64,000 nt of DNA. Source: an uncultured Flavobacteriaceae bacterium. GTDB taxonomy: Bacteria > Bacteroidota > Bacteroidia > Flavobacteriales > Flavobacteriaceae. Location: positions 1 through 64,000 of the forward strand of contig CANMSB010000006.1 of NCBI GenBank assembly GCA_947500445.1, in the 5' to 3' direction. The position numbers and the translations under genes were made by a program. This document shows positions 54,032-62,698 of this stretch, one piece after another. The notes beneath the pieces are model-generated. The model ran no database searches. It had not been told where the DNA came from and saw only the letters and a program-made list of their open reading frames with translations. Numbering within the stretch: position 1 is the stretch's first letter; each line of letters starts with the position of its first letter.

Positions 54032-57000
54032 CTATTTTCCGTTTAAAAACGCATCATAAGTTTTTATGGTCATCGCTTCGGTATGCTTATACTTTTTCTT
54101 TAGTTTTTCAAAGTCCGTTTTCGCGGTATTGAACCTGTTATTGATAACGGTAAGGTTTTCAAGCTCCGCTTTGGTGGGTTTGTCATAGCTATTGGCCAAC
54201 TTACTGAACAAATCGGTCATTTTCTCCCGTAATTGCGGTTCTGCAGACCCCACATAGTTGTCCCCTGTGGTGATTACCAGGGTCTCTTTAAGGTCATTTA
54301 ACTTTTTTACCGTTTTTATGTCCTTTGCCGCTTCCGCCTTTACGATCATTTCGTCAAGTTCATAAACAATATAGGCCAGTTCCTGTGTCATGTCATAAAG
54401 CTTCATAACCGTCTCATTTTTTAGGGTACGGTCCGTTTCCGTCAACGAGGAACTATCGTCATATACGAGGTCGAAGGTATCCTCAAAGGTATCCTTCCCT
54501 TTTTTAATAACTGCCTTATAAGTGCCTGCAGGTACTTTAGGACTCGTAAATCCGCCAAAAGAAAAGGTTTTTCCTTTTGCCACTTTAGGTTGTTTACGGG
54601 TATAGCTCCAATTTACGATGTTGATGCCCTTCGATTTTCCCGGTCCCAGCTCTACAATGGTATTGCCTTCCATATCCTGTATCTCCATGGTCATTTTCCC
54701 AAAGGTGTGCCGCTTGCTCAAATAGTACTTTATTTGCGCATTGGTGGTCTCATTACGTCCCACGAATTGGGTTTCGTTACCGAAACTACCGGAAAAACTA
54801 CTTTTTTCGTTGATGACCGTCGGTTTCGAATCGAAAAAGTGTAGTTTCTTCGCCATCACTTCCGCATTGAGTTCCCGCAATGGGGAAATGTCGTCGATAA
54901 TGATGATGCCCCTTCCATGGGTGCCCATGACCAAATCGTTGGTTTCTTTTTGCAGGGCTATGGAATGTACCGCTACCGCCGGCATATTGTTGGTGAATTT
55001 TTTCCAGCTTTTACCACCGTCCAAAGTGATATAAAGACCAAATTCGGTTCCCAAAAACAATAGATCCGGGTTTACATGGTCTTCTTGTATGCTTCGCGCG
55101 AAGCCGACAACTTCATCGGAAATGATACTGGTCCATGTTTTTCCATAATCGGTAGTCTTGAACGCGTAAGGATTTTTATCGTTTTGGGTGTGACCATCGA
55201 ACACGGCATATGCAGTTCCTTTATCAAAACTACCGGCCACTACTTGATACACCCATGTGTTCGCAGGAAGCCCTTTGATATTGGGTGTGGTATTGGTCCA
55301 TGTTTTACCACCGTCCTTGGTAAGCTGCACATTTCCATCATCGGTCCCTACCCAAATGATGTTTTCGTCCAAACTGGATTCTACGATCGAGAAAATAGTG
55401 GTATGGTTCTCCGCTCCGGAATTGTCCTTGGAAAGTCCTCCTGAATTTTCTTGGGTTTGTTTGGAAGCATCGTTTGTGGTAAGATCTGGGGAAATAATTT
55501 CCCAGGTATCGCCCATATCTTCCGATTTGTGTAAAAATTGACTCCCCATATAAAACCGGTCGGGTTGGTGCGTGCTAATGGCCATAGGGGCATTCCAGTT
55601 AAAACGAAGTTTTGGAACTCCCGGGGCCGCTAGGGGCTGTATCGTCTTCAAGGTCCTTCGATCCGCGTCATAGCGCCATACATTATCGGCACCCTGCATT
55701 TCGGAATAAATGATGTTTTTAACGGGGTGTTTGTATACCCTGAACCCATCTCCGGCGCCAACACTGTTCCAGTCGCGGGCCTCTATTCCACCGGGGGATG
55801 CACTTGGCCCATACCAAGAACCGTTGTCCTGAAGCCCACCGTAAATGTTATAAGGTTCGGCGTTGTCCACACTAATATGATAAAACTGCGAAAGGGGCAA
55901 GTTTTCAACGATTTCCATGTTGGTACCGCCGTCCCACGAACGATAAACACCACCATCTGTGCCTACATACATGATATCGGAGTCCTTTATGCTGAATGCG
56001 ATATCATGTATATCGCTATGCATATCGCCCAAATTTTTAAACGTTTTTCCTCCGTCTCGGGAAATGGAACCACTAAGCCCGCCTTTTACGATCACATTTT
56101 CATTTCGTGGGTCCACTACGATCCGTGAAAAATAAAAGGGTCGAACGGTAATTCCAAAATCGTTGTTCAGTTGTTTCCAGTTTGCGCCGGCATCATCACT
56201 TCGGTATAGCCCTTTGCGTTCGTCTTTTTCGGCTTCGATAACCGTGTAGAGCACTTTTGGGTTCGACGGTGCTATGGCGATACCGAGTCTACCCAGTTTT
56301 CCCTTTGGAAAACCGTTATGAATTTTGTTCCAATTTTTTCCACCATCAACGGATTTGTATAGTGCGCTATTGGCACCTCCGGATTCAAAAGACCAGCCCG
56401 TTCTGCGAAATTCCCACATGGAAGCGTAAAGGATATTTGGATCGGTCGGGTCCATGGCCAAGTCGGCACAGCCGGTCTTTTGGTCTACATAAAGTAATTT
56501 GTCCCAAGTGGTACCGCCATCGCCCGATTTGTATACGCCCCGTTCTTCATTATCGCCCCATAAGGCTCCCAATACCCCTACATAAATTTCCTTGCTGTTC
56601 TTGGGGTTTACGATTACACTGGTAATGCGTTCCGAGGCTTCGAAGCCCAATTTTTTCCAATTGGCACCGCCGTCCGTGGAACGATAGAGTCCGTCCCCTA
56701 CGGAAACACTGTTCCGTGTCCATGTTTCTCCGGTTCCCACATATATGGTGTTGTCCGGGTCGTTCGGATCCAGTGCAACGGCTCCAATGGACTGGCAGTG
56801 GTCATCAAAAATAGGGGTAAAGGTCGTTCCCGAATCGTTGGATTTCCAAACGCCTCCCCCGGCCGAACCGGCATAAATGATACGACTGTTCGTAGGATGC
56901 ACCTCCATATCATTGATACGGCCACTCATTAAGGCCGGTCCTATATGGCGCGCGGTCATATCGCCAAAAAGTTGTTTTCCATCGCTGGATGTCTGTGCGT

Positions 57001-57058
57001 TAGTAAGGTGGGGGACCAATAGAGCTGCCGCCACAATGGCGAATAGTATTTTTTTCAT
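54032..57058 (-). CDS. Secreted sortilin/BNR-repeat (Asp-box) beta-propeller protein
   Basis: The 1008-residue protein has a signal peptide (about 1-21, ending LTNAQ), then many Asp-box/BNR-type repeats such as SNDSGTTFTPIF, STDGGANWKKLGF, SGDGGTTWDKLLYVD and TKDGGKTWTNTTPN over residues 60-700, typical of sortilin/VPS10-like propellers. A C-terminal, more helical region (about 700-1000) has no clear catalytic motif. The family is often annotated as glycosyl hydrolase, but no glycosidase acid/base site can be demonstrated. It is likely periplasmic or outer-membrane associated; no lipobox or T9SS C-terminal domain is visible. It is transcribed after the LolA-like gene, separated by a terminator hairpin. 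Confidence 0.85.
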   Translation of the reverse strand: MKKILFAIVAAALLVPHLTNAQTSSDGKQLFGDMTARHIGPALMSGRINDMEVHPTNSRIIYAGSAGGGVWKSNDSGTTFTPIFDDHCQSIGAVALDPNDPDNTIYVGTGETWTRNSVSVGDGLYRSTDGGANWKKLGFEASERITSVIVNPKNSKEIYVGVLGALWGDNEERGVYKSGDGGTTWDKLLYVDQKTGCADLAMDPTDPNILYASMWEFRRTGWSFESGGANSALYKSVDGGKNWNKIHNGFPKGKLGRLGIAIAPSNPKVLYTVIEAEKDERKGLYRSDDAGANWKQLNNDFGITVRPFYFSRIVVDPRNENVIVKGGLSGSISRDGGKTFKNLGDMHSDIHDIAFSIKDSDIMYVGTDGGVYRSWDGGTNMEIVENLPLSQFYHISVDNAEPYNIYGGLQDNGSWYGPSASPGGIEARDWNSVGAGDGFRVYKHPVKNIIYSEMQGADNVWRYDADRRTLKTIQPLAAPGVPKLRFNWNAPMAISTHQPDRFYMGSQFLHKSEDMGDTWEIISPDLTTNDASKQTQENSGGLSKDNSGAENHTTIFSIVESSLDENIIWVGTDDGNVQLTKDGGKTWTNTTPNIKGLPANTWVYQVVAGSFDKGTAYAVFDGHTQNDKNPYAFKTTDYGKTWTSIISDEVVGFARSIQEDHVNPDLLFLGTEFGLYITLDGGKSWKKFTNNMPAVAVHSIALQKETNDLVMGTHGRGIIIIDDISPLRELNAEVMAKKLHFFDSKPTVINEKSSFSGSFGNETQFVGRNETTNAQIKYYLSKRHTFGKMTMEIQDMEGNTIVELGPGKSKGINIVNWSYTRKQPKVAKGKTFSFGGFTSPKVPAGTYKAVIKKGKDTFEDTFDLVYDDSSSLTETDRTLKNETVMKLYDMTQELAYIVYELDEMIVKAEAAKDIKTVKKLNDLKETLVITTGDNYVGSAEPQLREKMTDLFSKLANSYDKPTKAELENLTVINNRFNTAKTDFEKLKKKYKHTEAMTIKTYDAFLNGK

Positions 57059-57073
57059 TTTCTAGGGTGGATT

Positions 57074-57106
57074 AAAAAAAAGACCCTTTTGGAATGAAGG
57101 GCCTTT
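57074..57106 (-). terminator. Terminator of the LolA-like gene
   Basis: On the minus strand AAAGGCCCTT and AAGGGTCTTT form a stem with one G-T pair, ending in a run of eight T. It lies between the stop of the gene at 57121 and the start of the BNR gene at 57058, so the BNR gene probably has its own promoter or depends on read-through. Confidence 0.7.
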
Positions 57107-57120
57107 ATTCTATTTTGAGA

Positions 57121-57897
57121 TTATTTTTTTTCTTCGGTTTCGGCCTCCTCTGGGAAGGCAAAAGCGGTAGCCTCTAATTCCGGATTCAATTCGATGGTCT
57201 CCATCGTAATCGGAGCGCCCGGTTGTCCTTTTACACCTTGCGTCATGGAAAAGGGGAAGTAAAGCCCTTCCACTTCCTGATAGTCGCTAAAGGTTACCTC
57301 GGAGGTCATGCCCTTGCCCGGGCCTTCACGCACCTCACTTTGCATTGCAATGGGTACGAAGTTTTCGGTATCGAAATAGTAAAAAGAAATATCCTCTTCC
57401 TGTACACCATCCACCGTAATCGGTTCTTTAACCAATTTTAGTTTAAAGGCCTCGGTTCCGTCAATGGTTTCCTTGCCCAAAAGTTCTACGGTGTATCCTT
57501 TTTCTTTATAATCAATAAAAGGACCAGGGAAGTCGTTGGCGTTGAGTTTAAAGTTGGCGGTTGCTTCCGCATCGCTTTTTTCAGCTTTCAAGGTCATAAA
57601 ATTATGGCTCCATAGGGTCTCTCCGTCAAAAACCCCTTGTTTGATTTCCTTTCCTTGAAAATTGATCGTGGTCATTTGACGGCCATCGTTAAGCTGTACG
57701 ATTTCGACAGGGATCTCCATTCCCTGTTGATTGACCTTTGCGGTCATTTTCATTCCTTTAATGGCCTTGAAGTTTTCGAGCCCTCCGATACTCTCGTAGT
57801 AGGAGGCAAGAATTTCATCTACCGTCTGCGCCTGGACAGGAACCGTTAGCGATAGGACAAATAGGGCCATACATACTTTTAATGCTTTCATTCTCAT
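57121..57897 (-). CDS. LolA/LppX-like outer-membrane lipoprotein-sorting protein
   Basis: The 258-residue protein has a signal peptide (about 1-23, ending VQAQ) and a LolA-like fold: IKGMKMTAKVNQQGMEIPVEIVQLNDGRQMTTINFQGKEIKQGVFDGETLWSHN, FYYFDTENFVPIAMQSEV and TFSDYQEVEGLYFPFSMT are the successive strands of the half-barrel. It is probably periplasmic and binds a lipid or lipoprotein acyl chain. It is distinct from the lolA gene in the ftsK operon. A TATCTTTG -7 box (57929-57936, minus strand) lies 32 bases upstream. Confidence 0.8.
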   Translation of the reverse strand: MRMKALKVCMALFVLSLTVPVQAQTVDEILASYYESIGGLENFKAIKGMKMTAKVNQQGMEIPVEIVQLNDGRQMTTINFQGKEIKQGVFDGETLWSHNFMTLKAEKSDAEATANFKLNANDFPGPFIDYKEKGYTVELLGKETIDGTEAFKLKLVKEPITVDGVQEEDISFYYFDTENFVPIAMQSEVREGPGKGMTSEVTFSDYQEVEGLYFPFSMTQGVKGQPGAPITMETIELNPELEATAFAFPEEAETEEKK

Positions 57898-58054
57898 ATT
57901 ATAAATATTAGTTCAATAACGTTTGTATCAAAGATAGGCGGAATGTTACAGTTTTTTTTGAAAATTAGTGCCCAAAGTAGTGTACTGTGTCTAAAACAGC
58001 GACCCATTGCTATCGGAAAGCCGTATTTTTAACATCATCTTTAAAAGCGGAGCT

Positions 58055-58951
58055 ATGAAATTCGGAACTGTAGACCACCCGGAATTGATCGATTTTACTA
58101 TGCCAAAAGACCACCCGGATACCGAGGTGGTGCTGTTAAAAACAAAGAAGGACGTCCCCATGAACGTATTTGTAGGTTGTGCCAAATGGAACCGTCAGGA
58201 TCTAAAGAACTTTTATCCTAGGGGTACAAAGGACGAGCTGCAGTATTACGCATCGCAATTCAATAGTATTGAGTTGAACGCCACGTTTTATCGCATTTTT
58301 CCGAAGGAGCAATATGAAAAATGGCATGATAAAACGCCATCGGATTTTAAGTTTTTCCCAAAAATATCACAGGATATCAGTCATTTGCGGCGCTTGAACG
58401 AAGCGGTGTATCCTATTGTAGACCGGTATTTAGAAGCAACGGTCGGCTTAAAAGAGAAATTGGGTACCATCTTTTTGCAGATGCACGGTAACTTCGGTCC
58501 TAAAAATTGGGACCGTGTGGTCCGTTTTATAAACTATTGGCCCAAGGAGTTTCCCTTGGCTATGGAGTTTCGCCATACCGATTGGTTCAACGATAAAAAA
58601 ATAGCATCGGAACTCTACCATTTGTTGGAAGAAAACGGCATTACCAACGTGCTTGTCGATACTGCTGGGCGTAGGGATATCATGCATATGCGCCTAACGA
58701 ACCAAGAGGCTTTTATCCGGTATGTAGGGTCCAACCACCAAAGCGACCATACCAGACTGGACGATTGGGTGGACAAATTACATGATTGGAAGAAAAAAGG
58801 CCTTCGTGATGTTCACTTTTTTGTACACCAGAACATGGAATTGGAGTCGCCACTGTTAGCGGCCGGTTTTATTACCAAGCTGAACGATAAACTGGGGTGC
58901 AAACTTAAAATACCGCAAACCTTGAATGGCCCAGAGCCGACATTGTTTTAA
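58055..58951 (+). CDS. DUF72 domain-containing protein
   Basis: The 298-residue product from the ATG at 58055 (preceded by GCGGAGCT) matches DUF72: VGCAKWNRQDLKNFYPRG near the beginning, then QFNSIELNATFYRIF, GTIFLQMHGNFGPKNW, AMEFRHTDWF and FIRYVGSNH. An earlier in-frame Met at 58007 would add 16 residues of poor quality. DUF72 proteins have a TIM-barrel fold; their enzymatic role is unknown. The gene is divergent from the LolA-like gene. Confidence 0.9.
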   Translation: MKFGTVDHPELIDFTMPKDHPDTEVVLLKTKKDVPMNVFVGCAKWNRQDLKNFYPRGTKDELQYYASQFNSIELNATFYRIFPKEQYEKWHDKTPSDFKFFPKISQDISHLRRLNEAVYPIVDRYLEATVGLKEKLGTIFLQMHGNFGPKNWDRVVRFINYWPKEFPLAMEFRHTDWFNDKKIASELYHLLEENGITNVLVDTAGRRDIMHMRLTNQEAFIRYVGSNHQSDHTRLDDWVDKLHDWKKKGLRDVHFFVHQNMELESPLLAAGFITKLNDKLGCKLKIPQTLNGPEPTLF

Positions 58952-59090
58952 GCTTTAAAACCGTTCGGTATTTATTAAGGTGATAAAACAGGATCATTCG
59001 CAATCTCGGCAAAGTACCGTAGGTAGGCTTCGTACCGCCCCTGACCATGAATTTTCAACCTTCGCGTACCATCCCGATGTTTTCTATGGC

Positions 59091-60380
59091 TTAGTTCGTA
59101 CTGTTTTTGGCGGCATAGCTTTGCACCGCATCCAAAACCCGTAACAAGTTACCGCCCCATAGTTTGGCAATTTCTCCCTCGGTATAGCCTCTTTTCACCA
59201 ACTCCCGCGTAACATTAAGGGTTTCCGAAGCATCGGTCCATCCTTCGATACCTCCGCCGCCATCAAAATCGGAACTGATCCCTACGTGATCGATACCGAT
59301 AAGATCGACCATATAATCAATATGGTTTACAAAATCTCCCACATCAACTGCCGCAGGGGCGTTGTCCATTTTACGGGCCTTGGCCTTTCCTAAATCCAGT
59401 ACTCTAGGGTAATTTTCCATAAATGCCTCTTTTTGGGCGTCGGAAAGTGTTGCAAATTGTGAACGCTCGTACCATTCGATACCCAAAGAATCGGCACACT
59501 TCTTATAAATGGTTTTCATAAAAGCGGCATGTGTTTCATGTTTTTCGGTGTTCAAATACGAACTGAATGCTACTGTCTGTACAACACCACCATTCTTTTT
59601 CAACAGTTTTAACTGCTCGTCATCCAGGTTTCTACTATGGTCGCAAAGCGCCCTGGCAGAAGAATGTGAAGCGATTATCGGGGTTTTGGACAAAGCTACC
59701 ATTTGTTTCATGGCTTCTTTTGATGGATGCGAAATATCTATCATTATTCCGAGTCTATTCATCTCTTTAACAGCGCTTTTACCCAATTCACTTAAACCAT
59801 TATGAAGCCATAAGCTATCCGCTTCGCCCGTATTGGAATCGGAAAATTGGCTATGCCCGTTATGTGATAGGGAAATATATCGCGCCCCCTTTTTATGGTA
59901 CGCGTCAAAAAGGGAAAGGTCTTCACCTATGGGATAGGCGTTTTCCACACCGATCATGGCCACTTTTTTTCCGGAGGCAGCAATGCGCCTAACATCTTCG
60001 GAGGTCAATGCCAATCCAATATCATCCGGTGCATATTCCTCACAAAGCCGATGGATGGCCGAAAACTTGTCCATGGCATTCTCGCTGGCCTTTGCATAAC
60101 CGCTATCGGTCAATGAATCTTGTCCCGTATACACGATGAACCAGGCCACATCCAGTCCGCCCTCTTTCATTTTGGGAAGATTTACCTGGGTCTCCAACCG
60201 TTGTGCGTAGTTCACGCTATCGGTGAAATTGCGTATGTTGATATCGGCATGGGTGTCGATGGTAATTACAATTTCATGAATTCTTTTCGCAATCGTTTCC
60301 TCACTTTCCGAAACTTCGATTTTCTGTTCATTACAGGAAACTAAAATGGAGAAAAAGGCAAAATAATGCAGGTATTTCAT
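59091..60380 (-). CDS. Membrane dipeptidase, peptidase M19 family lipoprotein
   Basis: The 429-residue protein begins with a lipoprotein signal (lipobox LVSC, Cys16), so it should be anchored to a membrane and periplasmic or exported. The M19 metal-ligand signatures are His44 and Asp46 in IDTHADIN, the glutamate in IGVENAYP, the two histidines in ISHPS and ASHSSAR, and IGISSDFDGGGG near the end. Renal-dipeptidase relatives hydrolyse dipeptides, including D-amino-acid forms. It stands alone between DUF72 and the kinase operon. Confidence 0.93.
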   Translation of the reverse strand: MKYLHYFAFFSILVSCNEQKIEVSESEETIAKRIHEIVITIDTHADINIRNFTDSVNYAQRLETQVNLPKMKEGGLDVAWFIVYTGQDSLTDSGYAKASENAMDKFSAIHRLCEEYAPDDIGLALTSEDVRRIAASGKKVAMIGVENAYPIGEDLSLFDAYHKKGARYISLSHNGHSQFSDSNTGEADSLWLHNGLSELGKSAVKEMNRLGIMIDISHPSKEAMKQMVALSKTPIIASHSSARALCDHSRNLDDEQLKLLKKNGGVVQTVAFSSYLNTEKHETHAAFMKTIYKKCADSLGIEWYERSQFATLSDAQKEAFMENYPRVLDLGKAKARKMDNAPAAVDVGDFVNHIDYMVDLIGIDHVGISSDFDGGGGIEGWTDASETLNVTRELVKRGYTEGEIAKLWGGNLLRVLDAVQSYAAKNSTN

Positions 60381-60571
60381 AGCGCTTACATGTTATACCT
60401 ACAAATAAAGCATTTTGACAACAAAATGGGGGCTTTCGGTAACATTTAATTGTTCACTGTCAACAAAATAAAGAGTTTTAAGGTATCAATAACTTTGAAA
60501 TAAACCCAGTACCATGCCTTAAGTCCCCATTCGTTGACCGTTATGCGTGGTAAAACCAAATCGATCCCCCA

Positions 60572-62323
60572 TTGAAAAAAAGAGACCTACTTGAAGAAAT
60601 CGACTCCCTAAGATTCCAGTTGAACAACCTATCCTTCGATACGGTGGACGCCTCCGAGGCCAACGCGCTATTGAACCGTTTTCGAAAGCTTACCGACTCT
60701 GCGGCCAATGCTACAAAAGAGCAAACCCCGGACCTTGACCTCAAGGATAGGGACGAGCAACCAAACGTATCGCAAACGGACCATGAAACCGGGCTACAGG
60801 TAGTAGCACAGGTGAGCCATGAGATCAGAACACCCCTAAACGGTATTATCGGTTTTACCGAACTATTGGGCGAAAGCATGCTCAACGAAGCACAAATGGC
60901 GCATGTGTCCGCCATTCAATCGGCTTCCAATTCACTTATGGAAATCATAAACGAGCTGTTGGAGTATGCCAAACTCGCTACTGGCAACATTTCATTTGAA
61001 ACCATAGACTTCAATTTATCCTCTGCGATCAAGGACATCGATTTTCTATGTCAGACCTTGATCGTAGCGGACCGGGTGACCCTAAAAACACATATTGACC
61101 CCACAATACCGGAATTTCTTTTGGGAGACCCTGCCAAACTCGGTCAGATACTGCTGAATCTTTTGGGCAACGCCGTAAAGTTCGTTAAACAGGGCGATAT
61201 CAGCCTACACGTTAGTCTCAAAGAAAAAACGGAGAAAATCGTTTGGCTCACTTTTGTCGTTTCCGACCAGGGAATAGGCATACGGGAGGAGGAGCTTCCC
61301 TACATTTTCGACAGATACCGTCAGGTGGGCAATTCCGAGTCCACTGCCGGAGGTACGGGCTTGGGGCTTTCCATAGTAAAAAAATTAATTGATCATCAAA
61401 AAGGAAATATCGCCGTTTCCAGTGTATTTGGAAAAGGGACCACGTTTACTTTCGAACTTCCTTTCAGCATCAGTACAGCGGGAACCGTATTGGAACAACC
61501 GACCAAAAGTGCTATCGAAAGGGAACTGTTGAACGGCCTTGTGGTTTTGGTGTTTGAGGACAATACCCTAAACCAGCGATTGATTGCGGAACGTTTGAAC
61601 AAGTGGAATTGCAAAACCTTTGTTACCGATGATTTTCATCAAGGAATGGGCTTTTTACAAGAAAACGTAGTGGATATTGTGCTGATGGATCTTAAAATGC
61701 CAAATATGGACGGTTTTGAAATTTCTAAAAATATTCGCCAGCATGGCACTACACGTATTAGCGAAGTACCGATAATAGCGCTCACTGCCGACTTTACGGT
61801 GAAGGATAAAAAGAAGTCGGAATTGGCAGGCATGAACGGCTATTTGTTAAAACCATACAGGCCCGAAGCGCTTTTTAAGATACTGTTGGAAAATACCACC
61901 CCTATGGAAAAGAATAAAGATTTTGACAATTACAATGGAACTATGGCCAACGGACAGGATGTTGAAGCGCATTTTACTTTGGACGATATCATGTCCGATT
62001 GCATGAACGATGTTTCGCTGTTGGAAGAACTGATACGCCTGTACAAACAAAATGCAATTGAATTCATTGGAGCGGCCAAAATTCACTTGGAGCAGTCCAA
62101 TTTTAAAGGCTTGGAATTTGCGCTCCATAAAATGAAATCGGGGCTGGCCATGATGAAAACCTACAGCCTGCATGCCATTGTTACCGAAATGCACACCTGC
62201 TGTAAAGCAGAAAAAGACCTGAAACACCTAAACTATCTGTACCAATCCTTTTTAGAGGAATATCCGCTAGTAGAAAATCAGATAGAAATGGCGCTGACCT
62301 CCATCAAACAACAAAAAAGTTAA
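60572..62323 (+). CDS. Hybrid sensor histidine kinase (HisKA-HATPase-REC-Hpt), cytoplasmic
   Basis: The 583-residue protein carries a short coiled N-terminal region and no membrane helix or sensor domain, followed by HisKA (phospho-acceptor His83 in VSHEIRTPLNG), an HATPase domain with GQILLNLLGNAVKF, DQGIGI and GTGLGLSI, a receiver domain with Asp373 in VLMDLKMP, and a C-terminal Hpt region with His519 in ALHKMKSGL. So it has all parts of a phosphorelay that could pass its phosphate to the single-domain response regulator that starts 2 bases after its stop. The start is TTG at 60572; there is an in-frame stop just upstream and no better ATG before HisKA. The signal must come from a partner protein. 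Confidence 0.92.
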   Translation: MKKRDLLEEIDSLRFQLNNLSFDTVDASEANALLNRFRKLTDSAANATKEQTPDLDLKDRDEQPNVSQTDHETGLQVVAQVSHEIRTPLNGIIGFTELLGESMLNEAQMAHVSAIQSASNSLMEIINELLEYAKLATGNISFETIDFNLSSAIKDIDFLCQTLIVADRVTLKTHIDPTIPEFLLGDPAKLGQILLNLLGNAVKFVKQGDISLHVSLKEKTEKIVWLTFVVSDQGIGIREEELPYIFDRYRQVGNSESTAGGTGLGLSIVKKLIDHQKGNIAVSSVFGKGTTFTFELPFSISTAGTVLEQPTKSAIERELLNGLVVLVFEDNTLNQRLIAERLNKWNCKTFVTDDFHQGMGFLQENVVDIVLMDLKMPNMDGFEISKNIRQHGTTRISEVPIIALTADFTVKDKKKSELAGMNGYLLKPYRPEALFKILLENTTPMEKNKDFDNYNGTMANGQDVEAHFTLDDIMSDCMNDVSLLEELIRLYKQNAIEFIGAAKIHLEQSNFKGLEFALHKMKSGLAMMKTYSLHAIVTEMHTCCKAEKDLKHLNYLYQSFLEEYPLVENQIEMALTSIKQQKS

Positions 62324-62325
62324 CC

Positions 62326-62697
62326 ATGGTATCCAAACAGCTTTTATTGGCCGAAGATGACGAATTGTTGGGGTCATTGTTGCGTTTTCGCCTGCAAAAA
62401 GTGGGATACGAGGTGGCACACGTCACCGATGGCAAACAAGTAAAGGAACATTTAGGAGAGGACATTCCGGATATTATCGTCAGCGATATCATGATGCCCT
62501 ATTTTTCGGGCATCGAACTTATCGATTATGTGCGCAACGAACTGGATTCAAAAGTGCCAATCATCATCATTTCATCGGCAGGAAACGAAGAAAATGTGCT
62601 GAGTGCTTTTGAGCTCGGTGCAAACGATTTTATATCAAAACCGGTGAGTCCGTCAGAACTTCTCGTCCGTGTAGCAAGAGAACTGAACAAAACATAA
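62326..62697 (+). CDS. Single-domain response regulator
   Basis: The 123-residue receiver domain has the acidic pair in LLLAEDDELL, phospho-acceptor Asp54 in IIVSDIMMP, and Lys105 in DFISKPVSP, with no output domain. It is most likely the phosphorelay target of the hybrid kinase immediately upstream (2-base gap), with effects passed by protein binding, possibly to the HEAT-like membrane protein whose gene starts 2 bases downstream. Confidence 0.93.
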   Translation: MVSKQLLLAEDDELLGSLLRFRLQKVGYEVAHVTDGKQVKEHLGEDIPDIIVSDIMMPYFSGIELIDYVRNELDSKVPIIIISSAGNEENVLSAFELGANDFISKPVSPSELLVRVARELNKT

Positions 62698-62698
62698 T

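Noticed and set aside
54032-57058. Reading the BNR-repeat protein as a glycosyl hydrolase
   Set aside because: Only Asp-box repeats can be shown; no catalytic acid/base pair is visible, so the activity was not assigned.
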